Made by a program: the position numbers and the translations under genes. 38,794 bases of DNA, from NCBI GenBank assembly GCA_027858915.1, contig JAQIBT010000098.1:1-38794 (forward strand), read 5' to 3'. The DNA is from Salinisphaera sp. Lineage in GTDB: Bacteria > Pseudomonadota > Gammaproteobacteria > Nevskiales > Salinisphaeraceae. The notes under the pieces are model-generated. The model was not told the DNA's origin and made no database searches. It saw only the letters and a program-made list of their open reading frames with translations. Position 1 is the first letter of the stretch; each line of letters starts with the position of its first letter. Of the stretch, positions 1-7,244 are shown piece by piece.

Positions 1-471
1 GCCGGGGCGCTCGGTCTGCGCGGTCTTGAACGCCTTGCGCATGATCTCGGCCGTGGCCTCCGGCAGCAGGATCGTGCCGGTCCACTTCGTGATCGGCGCA
101 AACAAGGCTTCCAGGTCAATGACCTGATGCGATTCCTTGAAGAGACGGTTCAGCCCGGCCTGCGCGGTGAGCGCCACCACCGGATGACTGTCGAGCTGGG
201 CGTCGGCCATGCCAAGCGCCAGATTGATCGCCCCCGGGCCGAGCGTGGCCAGACAAACGCCGGCGCGCCCGGTAAGACGGCCGTACATATCGGCCATGAA
301 CGACGCGCCCTGTTCATGGCGGGTGGTAATGAAGCGGATGTTGGAATCGAGCAGGGCATCCAGTATGTGGATGTTCTCTTCGCCCGGAATGCCGAACACG
401 TATTCCACGCCTTCGTTTTCCAGACATTCAACCAGCAGTTGGGATACGTTTTTTGTGGATGACGCAGTCAC
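1..471 (-). CDS. Acetolactate synthase-like ThDP enzyme, N-terminal part (runs off window)
   Basis: The minus strand encodes 157 residues from a GTG at 471 to the window edge with no stop. The GTG is preceded by AAAGGA at good spacing; an in-frame ATG at 513 is possible but has no better ribosome site. The visible part is the N-terminal PYR domain of a thiamine-diphosphate enzyme: VFGIPGEENI, then RHEQGASFMADMYGRLTG with the conserved catalytic-type Glu, then LGPGAINLALGMADA. This is the pattern of acetolactate synthase large subunits, which condense pyruvate to 2-acetolactate for branched-chain amino acid or acetoin synthesis. The IPGEENIH variant resembles the single-subunit, AlsS-annotated group more than classical IlvB/IlvI, but related enzymes such as glyoxylate carboligase cannot be excluded from this fragment. 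Confidence 0.85.
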   Translation of the reverse strand, partial: MTASSTKNVSQLLVECLENEGVEYVFGIPGEENIHILDALLDSNIRFITTRHEQGASFMADMYGRLTGRAGVCLATLGPGAINLALGMADAQLDSHPVVALTAQAGLNRLFKESHQVIDLEALFAPITKWTGTILLPEATAEIMRKAFKTAQTERPG

Positions 472-922
472 GGCAGATCCTTTGCAATCGATACGATAAG
501 ACTCGCACATAAGTTGCCCGATTCGTCGAACTAACGCTATTTCAGCGAACGGCATGGGCTGCGTATTTGTCGACGCGTTGCACTTGCAAGTTGAATCTGC
601 CGTTCTCGCGACGGGAAAATCGGCGTCGACTGAAACCGCCCTGGCGGTCCTGATTCAGATGTCGTGAGGGAATCAAACGCTCGGAGCACGCACCGAGTTG
701 ACTGAGCAAATACTGTCGAGTCCGTGCCTGCCCGTCCGCCCATCTCTGGCTGTGAGATTGCGGTTTGCGGCGGAACTTTAGACGATGAAAACCCGGCAGA
801 TAAAGCGTGGTGTTTGTGATGCGATATTATCGCTGTATCGGTCGCGAAAACCCACGGATTCACGCCTCCGAACCGCCTTAACTTAACGCCATTCTGGTCT
901 GTCCCCAATTGATTTCCTCTAT
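472..922. other. Intergenic stretch without a convincing gene
   Basis: About 450 bases separate the acetolactate-synthase-like gene from the pilin terminator. The one long open frame here (537-908, minus) has no recognisable domain and no conserved-looking composition, so I do not call it. Visible structures are a short perfect inverted repeat, ACCGCC-CT-GGCGGT (635-648), and near 890-912 a minus-strand GGGGACAGACC word of the kind often seen beside REP-associated tyrosine transposase genes. Confidence 0.5.
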
Positions 923-950
923 AAAAAAGCCCTCCGGGGAGGGCTTTAAA
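923..950 (-). terminator. Rho-independent terminator of the pilin gene
   Basis: GCCCTCC (929-935) pairs with GGAGGGC (938-944). It is flanked by A6 on one side and TTT on the other, so on the minus strand a GC-rich hairpin is followed by TTTTTT. It lies about 75 bases downstream of the pilin stop codon in the direction of transcription. Confidence 0.85.
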
Positions 951-1022
951 GTCAAAGTACGGTAGAAACCGGGGTACGTCGCCTATTACGTCACTATAGT
1001 TCTGTTCTACTGTTATTGTTGC

Positions 1023-1496
1023 TTACTTTCCAGTACAGGATTGCGGCAGATACTTTTGTTTTATTGAGCTAGTGCACTTCCATTCGATGCTTGCACCGTT
1101 GTGGTCGGCGGCGGTGAACGTAATAGTGTTCGAACCAGTGCCGGAAGCTGTCGGTACGCCGACCGCCGGCGCTAAGCTATACACAAGAGTTGTTCCGTTG
1201 ATACCGGTAGCCGTCGGTGAATACGCTACGGCGCCAGTGACGTAGTCGTTATCGCCCGACGCTGTCAAATCGACACCTGCCGTCGCAGCAGCGGCGGTCG
1301 ATTGCGGTAGGGCGCCGTTCGTCGAATATATTTCTGAAAGCTTAGTTGTATCTCCAGAAGCTAACGACAACACATTGGTCACCTTCGCCCGAACGGTATA
1401 ATTCTGATACTGCGGAATAGCAATAGCCGCCAAAATACCAATGATCGCCACGACGATCATCAGCTCGATAAGCGTAAAGCCTTGTTGCTTTTTCAT
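1023..1496 (-). CDS. pilA: Type IVa major pilin precursor
   Basis: Encodes 157 residues. The start is the ATG at 1496; the longer open frame upstream has no pilin character. Residues 1-30 form a classical type III leader and pilin helix: short KKQQ leader, Gly at the cleavage site, then [18 protein letters not shown] with Glu at mature position 5. Prepilin peptidase would cut after the Gly and methylate the Phe. Two C-terminal cysteines (WKC and QSC) would form the disulfide-bounded D-region. The protein is the structural subunit of type IV pili used for twitching, adhesion or DNA uptake. It stands alone with its own terminator and a sigma-54 promoter, which separates it from the type II pseudopilins further along. 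No pilBCD assembly genes are in the window. Confidence 0.93.
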   Translation of the reverse strand: MKKQQGFTLIELMIVVAIIGILAAIAIPQYQNYTVRAKVTNVLSLASGDTTKLSEIYSTNGALPQSTAAAATAGVDLTASGDNDYVTGAVAYSPTATGINGTTLVYSLAPAVGVPTASGTGSNTITFTAADHNGASIEWKCTSSIKQKYLPQSCTGK

Positions 1497-1552
1497 AGAA
1501 GGGTCCCCCAGAGTGCCTGAAATGGTCACGTCGAAAACTGACGTGCGATTCA

Positions 1553-1573
1553 CAAAGCAGCGTACGTGCCAAA
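1553..1573 (-). promoter_or_regulatory. Sigma-54 (-24/-12) promoter for the pilin gene
   Basis: Read on the minus strand the sequence is TTGGCACG, four bases, then CTGCTTT. The -24 GG (plus 1569-1570) and -12 GC (plus 1557-1558) have the required 12-base separation. Only one position of the TTGCW half differs from the RpoN consensus. Transcription would begin near 1545, giving a leader of about 50 bases. Known pilA genes of Pseudomonas and relatives are RpoN/PilSR dependent, which supports the call. Confidence 0.85.
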
Positions 1574-1664
1574 TAACAGATGTGCTTTTCGACAAGGGGT
1601 TAGCACAGGTGCTCGGCATCGCGACGAACGTCAAATGTCAACATGTGACGCAAAACGTCATAAA

Positions 1665-1883
1665 CTAGCGTCCGCGATAGGTGATGCGGCCCTTGCTGAG
1701 ATCGTAGGGGGTGATCTGCACGGTGACGGTATCGCCACGCAGGATACGGATATAGTGCTTGCGCATCTTGCCGGAGATATGAGCGGTCACGATATGGCCG
1801 TTTTCCAGCTTGACGCGAAAGGTGGTGTTCGGCAAGGTTTCCACAACCGTGCCGTCCATTTCGATATGGTCTTCTTTTGCCAT
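1665..1883 (-). CDS. infA: Translation initiation factor IF-1
   Basis: Encodes 72 residues, exactly the usual length of bacterial IF-1, with the S1/OB-fold pattern [20 protein letters not shown] at the start and [13 protein letters not shown] in the middle. IF-1 binds the 30S A site and helps IF-2 and IF-3 select initiator tRNA. A CAGGAG ribosome site lies three bases before the ATG. The gene is co-directional with the pilin gene downstream, but that gene has its own promoter, so the two are probably independent. Confidence 0.97.
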   Translation of the reverse strand: MAKEDHIEMDGTVVETLPNTTFRVKLENGHIVTAHISGKMRKHYIRILRGDTVTVQITPYDLSKGRITYRGR

Positions 1884-1993
1884 GGACTCCTGAGCTCTTG
1901 ATAGGCTTTACAACGGGCGTGAGTATGGGGTGTGCGGCGCTGTTATTCAATTGTGGTGTCGGCGCTGCTGCAAGTTGCGACCGTTCTGAGTAA

Positions 1994-2009
1994 GTAGTAA
2001 CGTAACTAC
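1994..2009. promoter_or_regulatory. Candidate operator of the Phd/PIN toxin-antitoxin pair
   Basis: A 16-base near-perfect palindrome (GTAGTAACGTAACTAC, 14 of 16 positions symmetric) lies 21 bases before the antitoxin start. Type II antitoxins of this family usually bind such palindromes to repress their own operon. The assignment rests on position and symmetry only. Confidence 0.5.
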
Positions 2010-2030
2010 AACCGAAGTGCGGAGAGACCA

Positions 2031-2288
2031 GTGACGATCACGACGTTTTCGAGTCGAGAGTTCAATCGCGATTGTAGCCGTGCAAAGAAAGCGGCATTGG
2101 AAGGCCCGGTGTTTATTACCGATCGTGGCCGGCCATCACATGTTTTGCTGACAGTTGGCGAGTATCAGCGGATCAGCGGCGAGCGGCTTTCGATCGTCGA
2201 CGCATTGGCTATGCGTGACGGATCGGAGTTCGAGTTCGAGCCGCCCAAGCTAGGTGATGGCTTGTATCGTGCTGCTGATCTTGACTGA
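2031..2288 (+). CDS. Phd/YefM-family antitoxin
   Basis: Encodes 85 residues from a GTG start with a GGAGAGA ribosome site. The N-terminus (TFSSREFNRDCSRAKKAA then GPVFITDRGRPSHVLL and VGEYQRI) is the DNA-binding fold of Phd/YefM prevent-host-death antitoxins. The C-terminal tail, rich in Glu, Phe and Pro (SEFEFEPPKL), is the part expected to wrap the toxin. It overlaps the toxin start in a TGATG, which implies translational coupling. It should neutralise the PIN nuclease and repress the operon with it. Confidence 0.88.
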   Translation: MTITTFSSREFNRDCSRAKKAALEGPVFITDRGRPSHVLLTVGEYQRISGERLSIVDALAMRDGSEFEFEPPKLGDGLYRAADLD

Positions 2289-2716
2289 TGTACTTGTTGG
2301 ATACGAACGTCATTTCGGAAGCTCGGAAGGCCCGGTCGGGTGCTGCGGATCGCCGTGTCGTGCGATGGTTGGAGCGAGCAACCGCAGGCTCGCTATTTGT
2401 CTCGGTGGTGTCTTTGCTGGAATTGGAGTTGGGCGTTCTTCGCATCGAGCGACGCGATTCAGCGCAAGGCGCTCGGTTACGACGCTGGCTGGAAGAGCAG
2501 GTGGTGGCTACGTTTTCCGATCGAATAATCTCCGTAGATGTGTTGGTTGCGCGCCAGACCGCGCGCTTGCACGTGCCCGATCCGCAACCGGAGCGTGACG
2601 CGCTGATTGCTGCGACAGCGATCGTACATGGCATGACGGTCGTGAGCCGGAATGTGGGCGACTTCGAACCGACCGGAGTGTCGCTCATCAATCCCTGGGA
2701 GACGGTTACCGATTAA
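2288..2716 (+). CDS. PIN-domain toxin (VapC/FitB type)
   Basis: Encodes 142 residues. It begins LLDTNVISEARK with the first acidic residue of the PIN active site; further acidic motifs are SLLELELGV, ERDALIAATA and NVGDFEPTG. It ends with the INPW tail typical of FitB-like toxins. PIN toxins are magnesium-dependent ribonucleases that cut tRNA, rRNA or mRNA when freed from the antitoxin. The ATG overlaps the antitoxin stop codon. All active-site acidic positions appear intact, so the module is probably functional. Target RNA cannot be predicted. Confidence 0.9.
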   Translation: MYLLDTNVISEARKARSGAADRRVVRWLERATAGSLFVSVVSLLELELGVLRIERRDSAQGARLRRWLEEQVVATFSDRIISVDVLVARQTARLHVPDPQPERDALIAATAIVHGMTVVSRNVGDFEPTGVSLINPWETVTD

Positions 2717-2904
2717 CCGGATTCGACGCTGACTCTCTACAGAGTCTTGCGATCGTGTCATGGGTTTGTGCCTCCTGGCACCACCTAAGCCGCCGATCAG
2801 CCGGCCGGCACGTCAGACTTCGATCGAGTGGCCATCGCTTTTCCGGCGCAGCGGCGTGTTGGTCCAGGGCATGGCAGTTCGCTGCTTGCTCATGATATCG
2901 GGCT

Positions 2905-3999
2905 TTACGGCTCGGCGAGCAGCGCGTCGAGCCAGTGGCCGTTGCGACTCGCCTTGGTATTCAGATAACGGGCGTTCTGTGGCGTCAGGCGGCCGTAGAT
3001 ACCGCTGCGGCGGGCAACTTCGATACCGCTCTGGTTGAGCGCATCGAGTTTGCTCGGGTTGTTGGTCAGCAGATCGATATGGGTGATATCGAGCTGCCCC
3101 AGCATGTCGAGTGCGACGTTATAGTTGCGTTCGTCCTCGCCGAACCCCAGCACTTGATCGGCGTCGATCGTATCCAGCCCTTCGTCCTGAAGATGGTAGG
3201 CGCGCATCTTGTTCGCCAGCCCGATGCCACGGCCTTCCTGTGCCAGATACAGCAGCACGCCGCCGCCGCGCCTGGCAATGGCAGCAACGCTGGCGCGCAG
3301 CTGCGGGCCGCAATCGCAGCGCAGGCTGCCGAACAGGTCGCCGGTGAGACAGGCAGAATGCAGACGCACGGGTACCGGGTCCGGCCACTGTGCGGCATTA
3401 CCGATCAGGATCGCGACGTGTTCACGCATGCCGTCGGCTTCACGAAAGATTACGAAGCGCGAATGTTCGGCGTGTTCGAGTGGCACATCGGCTTCGCTGA
3501 CGCGCTTCAGGCGGGCGCCGTCCCGACCATAGGCGGCGATATCGTCTGCTGTGACCGAGAGCCATTCCTGCTCTGCCACGCGCTGGTCGAGCGCCTGTGA
3601 TTGTTCGGCGCCGATCGCTACCGTCAGCGCGGCGGGAATCAGCAGCCCGCGTTGCATCAGGTGAACGGCTGCGCGATCGCCCGCGCCGGTGTCGGACTGG
3701 ATGCGTTGCGCCGACAGGTTCGCCGCCGGCGAGCAGGCCCAGCGAATGACGTCTTCTCGGCTGTCAGTGGCATCCAGCGGCAACCGGGCCTGCTCGTCGT
3801 CGACGTCGATGCCAAGCCGTGCCAGGCGGTGTCGCGTGAGAATCAGCTGCGGTTGACGACCGGTCAGTGCTGGCAGGCTGGCAAAAAGCTCGGAGGCGAG
3901 GTTTTCGATCGGTGCGACGAGTCTATCGCCTTCCGGACTGCGTACGATGACCGGCAGACCACGGCGCAGATCAAAAATAGACCGTTCAATATGCTGCAT
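2905..3999 (-). CDS. ribA: GTP cyclohydrolase II with degenerate N-terminal domain
   Basis: Encodes 364 residues. The C-terminal half (about 205-360) is a complete GTP cyclohydrolase II: HSACLTGDLFGSLRCDCG supplies the three zinc cysteines (C217, C228, C230), followed by YLAQEGRGIGLANKMRAY and LTNNPSKLDAL. The enzyme opens GTP to 2,5-diamino-6-ribosylamino-pyrimidinone phosphate, formate and pyrophosphate. The N-terminal 200 residues sit where bifunctional RibBA proteins carry DHBP synthase, but I see no RREREGDL-type catalytic motif, so this part looks non-catalytic. Such long RibA forms occur in alphaproteobacteria. It is divergent from the RibD-type reductase at 4101 and no other riboflavin genes are near, which suggests a specialised role, though ordinary riboflavin synthesis remains possible. 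Confidence 0.9.
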   Translation of the reverse strand: MQHIERSIFDLRRGLPVIVRSPEGDRLVAPIENLASELFASLPALTGRQPQLILTRHRLARLGIDVDDEQARLPLDATDSREDVIRWACSPAANLSAQRIQSDTGAGDRAAVHLMQRGLLIPAALTVAIGAEQSQALDQRVAEQEWLSVTADDIAAYGRDGARLKRVSEADVPLEHAEHSRFVIFREADGMREHVAILIGNAAQWPDPVPVRLHSACLTGDLFGSLRCDCGPQLRASVAAIARRGGGVLLYLAQEGRGIGLANKMRAYHLQDEGLDTIDADQVLGFGEDERNYNVALDMLGQLDITHIDLLTNNPSKLDALNQSGIEVARRSGIYGRLTPQNARYLNTKASRNGHWLDALLAEP

Positions 4000-4100
4000 T
4001 CATCTACTTCTTTGTTAACCACGCGCGACCAGCGGCGTCCGGGCTGGCGTGCTGACAAACCCCGGTACGAATCGGCTTCTGGCTGGTCGGAGATACCCAC

Positions 4101-4955
4101 ATGATGCCACCAATCGATGAACTCTACGCGTGGCAGATCGTTAGCGATGCACAGGCCATGTTCTCAACCGGGCCCGCGAGCGCCGGCGCCACGATTGCGC
4201 CGGGGCTGACGATCGCGCCCGATGGGCATTGGCAGGCGCAGGGCCAGGTGAGCGCCGAGGCCGCGCGGCTGTTCGATACGCTGCTGCCACTAGCGCTGGC
4301 CGGCCCATGCTGGACGATGGCGCAGCTCGGGCAGAGCATCGACGGTCGGATTGCCACCGAGAGCGGTCATTCGCACTACGTAACCGGCGAGCCAAGCCGT
4401 GTCCATCTGCATCGGCTGCGCGCGCTGGTCGATGCAGTGATCGTTGGCGCCGGCACGGTGGCCGCGGACGATCCGCAGCTGACGGTACGACACGCCGACG
4501 GGCGCAATCCGTTACGCGTGGTGGTCGATCCGTCGGCGCGGCTGGCGCTTGATCGCAAGGTATTCGCTGATCGCGCCGCGCCGACTCTGCATGTCGTGTG
4601 TGCGTCGGCCAAGTCGCCGCCCGGTGTCGAGCAGCTTCGAATGGATGCGCCCGCCGCCGGCATCGATCCCGCGGCGTTGCTGGCAGCGCTGGCCGAACGC
4701 GGCGTGCGGCGGGTACTGGTCGAAGGCGGCGGGGTGACCATCTCCCGTTTTCTGGCGGCGGATTGCCTGGATCGGCTGCATTCGGTGGTAGCGCCGCTGA
4801 TTATTGGCTCGGGCCGGCCGGCGATCAGCCTTGCGCCTATCGCGCATCTCGATGCAGCCCTGCGGCCACCGTGCCGTATTCATCCGATGGGCGAGGATGT
4901 GCTGTTCGATTTTGATCTGCGATCGGGGCCGGGCAGCCCCAGCACGTCGACGTGA
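4101..4955 (+). CDS. Stand-alone RibD C-terminal-type reductase
   Basis: Encodes 284 residues. From about residue 69 it matches the RibD_C/DHFR-like reductase fold: MAQLGQSIDGRIAT, then LRALVDAVIVGAGTVAADDP, NPLRVVVD, and VRRVLVEGGGVTISRF near the NADPH site. The family reduces the ribosyl side chain of GTP-derived pyrimidines. The deaminase domain of classical RibD is absent, replaced by an N-terminal segment of about 65 residues without recognisable motif. The gene diverges from the GTP cyclohydrolase II gene across 101 bases, so the two may share control. Its last 76 bases overlap the convergent methyltransferase gene. It probably acts on the product of the neighbouring cyclohydrolase; this is inference. 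Confidence 0.85.
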   Translation: MMPPIDELYAWQIVSDAQAMFSTGPASAGATIAPGLTIAPDGHWQAQGQVSAEAARLFDTLLPLALAGPCWTMAQLGQSIDGRIATESGHSHYVTGEPSRVHLHRLRALVDAVIVGAGTVAADDPQLTVRHADGRNPLRVVVDPSARLALDRKVFADRAAPTLHVVCASAKSPPGVEQLRMDAPAAGIDPAALLAALAERGVRRVLVEGGGVTISRFLAADCLDRLHSVVAPLIIGSGRPAISLAPIAHLDAALRPPCRIHPMGEDVLFDFDLRSGPGSPSTST

Positions 4956-5752
4956 CCGACCGACAAGACCAGCTCCCCGGCCGCCAGCGCGGTAGATCGG
5001 CGTGCGGCCCAGGCGTCGAAACGTCCGCTCGCCGACCCCGCGGCGGCTCGGGCCCAGCCGGCGAGCAGGAGGGCGGCCAACGGGGCATCGCTGCTGGCCA
5101 ATAGCCAGTGACTGGGCATGGCCGTGATCGAGTAGCCCTGCGCGGCCAGGGTGTTGATCAGCACGCGCGGCGCCTGCGTGCCCAGGGCCATGCCCAGGCC
5201 CTTGTGGCGTTGCTGATCGGCGGCCAGGCGGGTCAGGACCGTGGCATCGTCCGTATCCGCTGCGCCGTGAAAACCAATCTGGCCGTTGACGCTGATCGCA
5301 CACAGCAGCGCCGCTTGCTGCAGGCGACAGGCCGCAACCCATTGGCCGATCCAGTCGGCCGAGACCAGGTCGAGCAAGGCCGATGCGGTGACCAGATCGC
5401 AGCCGGCGATCGCCGGCGCCGGTGCATCAGCCAGATCGAACAAGCGCGTGTGGACGTCGCCCAGATGCGCGTGGCTATCCAGGGAAGTACGGGCTTCTTC
5501 CAGCAGGCCAGTATCCTGATCGAGCAGAATCCAGCGACTGCCAGCGGGCATGAACGGCGCCAGATAGCGGCCATTCGAGCCACGCCCGGCACCGATATCG
5601 ACAATGACGGGCGGTTGCGCAGGCCGAGGCCTGCACTGTAAGAGCCAGCGGGCAGCGGCCTGGGCCAGGCTGTGCGGGCGGCTGCGATGATCGACCGGCT
5701 CGCGCAGTCGCAGCCAGTCGCTGTCGAACACCGCACCGTCGATTGGCGTCAT
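4880..5752 (-). CDS. Class I SAM-dependent methyltransferase
   Basis: Encodes 290 residues. Motif I is VDIGAGRGSNGRYL at about 51-64, followed by an acidic strand end (WILLDQDTGLLEEA) and CDLVTASALLDLVSADW, the usual layout of a Rossmann-fold methyltransferase. Substrate is not apparent. It overlaps the upstream glycosyltransferase by four bases (ATGA) and is the third gene of a tightly coupled operon (pterin-synthase-like, glycosyltransferase, methyltransferase). Its C-terminal 25 residues are encoded antisense to the end of the reductase gene. I infer methylation of the small molecule made by the cluster or of its sugar. Confidence 0.8.
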   Translation of the reverse strand: MTPIDGAVFDSDWLRLREPVDHRSRPHSLAQAAARWLLQCRPRPAQPPVIVDIGAGRGSNGRYLAPFMPAGSRWILLDQDTGLLEEARTSLDSHAHLGDVHTRLFDLADAPAPAIAGCDLVTASALLDLVSADWIGQWVAACRLQQAALLCAISVNGQIGFHGAADTDDATVLTRLAADQQRHKGLGMALGTQAPRVLINTLAAQGYSITAMPSHWLLASSDAPLAALLLAGWARAAAGSASGRFDAWAARRSTALAAGELVLSVGHVDVLGLPGPDRRSKSNSTSSPIG

Positions 5753-6807
5753 GGTGCGGTACCTGACCGATCGAGCGCGCGGGCAAAACGCTGACTCGCC
5801 AGGCGCCAGTCGTCCAGCGTGTTGCGCGCGACGAGCGCGGCCTGGCGAGCACGATCATAGTGCCTGTGGTCGGTGAGCAGTGTGCGCAGCACGCCGGCGA
5901 GTGCAGCTGCGTCGCCCGGCGGCACGGCTGCGCCGGCGTCCGCAGGCAACGTATCGCCCAGCGCGCCGCCGGTGGTGGTGACAACTGGCAGACCGCGCGC
6001 GAGGGCTTCAGTCACCACCATGCCGTAGCCTTCGTAGAACGAGGGCAGTACGAACAGGTCGCTGTCATGATACGCGGCGCCGAGCGCGCTGGGCGACATC
6101 GGGCCGAGGAGTCTGATTCGCTCTGTCAGGCCGTGGTTGACCATGGCTTGTTGGACGGCCGCGACATACGCCGGATCGCGGTCGAGCGCGCCGATGCAGT
6201 CGCAGTGCCAGTCCAGTTCGGCCAGTTCGGCCAGCGCCTCGACCAGTATGGCCTGGCCCTTGCGCGGAATAAGCGTGGCGACGCATAGAAGACGGCCAGG
6301 TGGCCACTGGGCGGCCGCAGGTGCCGCGGGCTCCACGCCGGGCAGCACCACGTCGATACGTGACGGCGCGACACCGTAGTCCTGCAGGCGGCGCGCAGTG
6401 AAATGGCTGGTGACAATCACCTGCTCAACCTGGGCCAGGGCGGCGGTCTCGCGTTCGCGAAATGCGGCCGCGCGGCTTAAATCCAGGCCGTACTCGTCGG
6501 CCAGCGGATGATGGACCAGGGCCACCAGCCGCAGACGCTCTCGGTGTCTGGCGACGATCTCGCCGAGATCACCCAGCGCCAACCCATCGATCACGACCAG
6601 GCTGCGATCTGGCACCGCGGCAAGCGTTTGGTCCATCGCGCGTCGGGCGGTTTGGTCGGCCTCCGGGAACCGGCCGGCCAGGCCGATTATCTCTATCTGC
6701 CAGCCGAACTCGGCGATGCCGGCGGCGATCCGGGCGTCGTAGAGATAGCCGCCGGTATATTGCTCGGGATTGCCGGCCACGAGCAGCAGGGCCCGGCGCG
6801 TCCTCAC
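5749..6807 (-). CDS. Family 4 glycosyltransferase
   Basis: Encodes 352 residues with a GT-B fold. The N-terminal acceptor domain carries an early glycine loop (NPEQYTGGYLYDARI). The C-terminal nucleotide-sugar domain shows CVATLIPRKGQ, then VLPSFYEGYGMVVTEAL with the EX7E pair at about E259 and E267. GT4 enzymes are retaining transferases using UDP-, GDP- or ADP-sugars. No membrane segment or polysaccharide locus is present, and the gene is translationally coupled on both sides (4-base overlaps) to the pterin-synthase-like and methyltransferase genes. Glycosylation of a soluble small molecule is therefore more likely than envelope work. The sugar donor cannot be read from sequence. Confidence 0.87.
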   Translation of the reverse strand: MRTRRALLLVAGNPEQYTGGYLYDARIAAGIAEFGWQIEIIGLAGRFPEADQTARRAMDQTLAAVPDRSLVVIDGLALGDLGEIVARHRERLRLVALVHHPLADEYGLDLSRAAAFRERETAALAQVEQVIVTSHFTARRLQDYGVAPSRIDVVLPGVEPAAPAAAQWPPGRLLCVATLIPRKGQAILVEALAELAELDWHCDCIGALDRDPAYVAAVQQAMVNHGLTERIRLLGPMSPSALGAAYHDSDLFVLPSFYEGYGMVVTEALARGLPVVTTTGGALGDTLPADAGAAVPPGDAAALAGVLRTLLTDHRHYDRARQAALVARNTLDDWRLASQRFARALDRSGTAP

Positions 6808-7202
6808 AGATCGGCTTCGAAGCGGGCCCAGGCAATATGCGATTCCGACAGCGTGACCCCCAGCCGCGTGATGCCGCGGGCGCCGTCGCCAAGGCGTCCG
6901 TCGGCAATCGCGCCGGCCATGAGCTCGAATACCACGCCGGCCATGTATTCGGTGGTGGTGTTATGACCGGCCAGCGCTGGATCGTCGTCGAGATTATGCA
7001 AGGTGAACTGCCCCAGCATCTGTTTCAGCGCGTCTGCGGCTGCGCCGATATCGACCACCAGATCATCGCTGTCCAAGACTGCCCGGTAGAACGTGACGTC
7101 GACGATATAAGTCGCGCCGTGCAGCGCCTGGGCAGGGCCGAACGTCGGGCTGGAGAAACTATGGGCGATCATCATGTGATCGCGTACGGTCAGGCTGTAC
7201 AT
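6804..7202 (-). CDS. 6-pyruvoyl-tetrahydropterin synthase/QueD family protein, atypical active site
   Basis: Encodes 132 residues, the right length for the PTPS/QueD T-fold family. Recognisable are IAHSF (zinc His), LHGATYIVDVTF, VVDIGAAADALK, the TLHNLDD His and a late Glu in VTLSES. Compared with QueD and PTPS, the HGH zinc motif reads HGA, and the catalytic Cys expected just before it is Ala. An additional His in RDHMM might compensate for metal binding. The family converts dihydroneopterin triphosphate to 6-pyruvoyl- or 6-carboxy-tetrahydropterin; with these changes a different reaction is likely. No queC, queE or folE is nearby, so queuosine or biopterin synthesis is not supported. It is the first gene of the three-gene overlapping operon. 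Confidence 0.83.
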   Translation of the reverse strand: MYSLTVRDHMMIAHSFSSPTFGPAQALHGATYIVDVTFYRAVLDSDDLVVDIGAAADALKQMLGQFTLHNLDDDPALAGHNTTTEYMAGVVFELMAGAIADGRLGDGARGITRLGVTLSESHIAWARFEADL

Positions 7203-7244
7203 CCTTGTCTCACGGTCGCCGAAATTTTATCGAGATGCATGACT

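Noticed and set aside
537-908. Open frame of 123 codons on the minus strand downstream of the pilin gene
   Set aside because: No ribosome site, no recognisable motif and an amino-acid pattern typical of random GC-rich sequence; it also runs through the possible repeat scar.
2731-2746. Terminator after the PIN toxin gene
   Set aside because: GACTCT-CTAC-AGAGTC is a 6-base hairpin but has no T-run after it on either strand.
2808-2888. Small open frame of 26 codons after ribA on the minus strand (MSKQRTAMPWTN...)
   Set aside because: No Shine-Dalgarno sequence and no family resemblance; too short to support as a gene.
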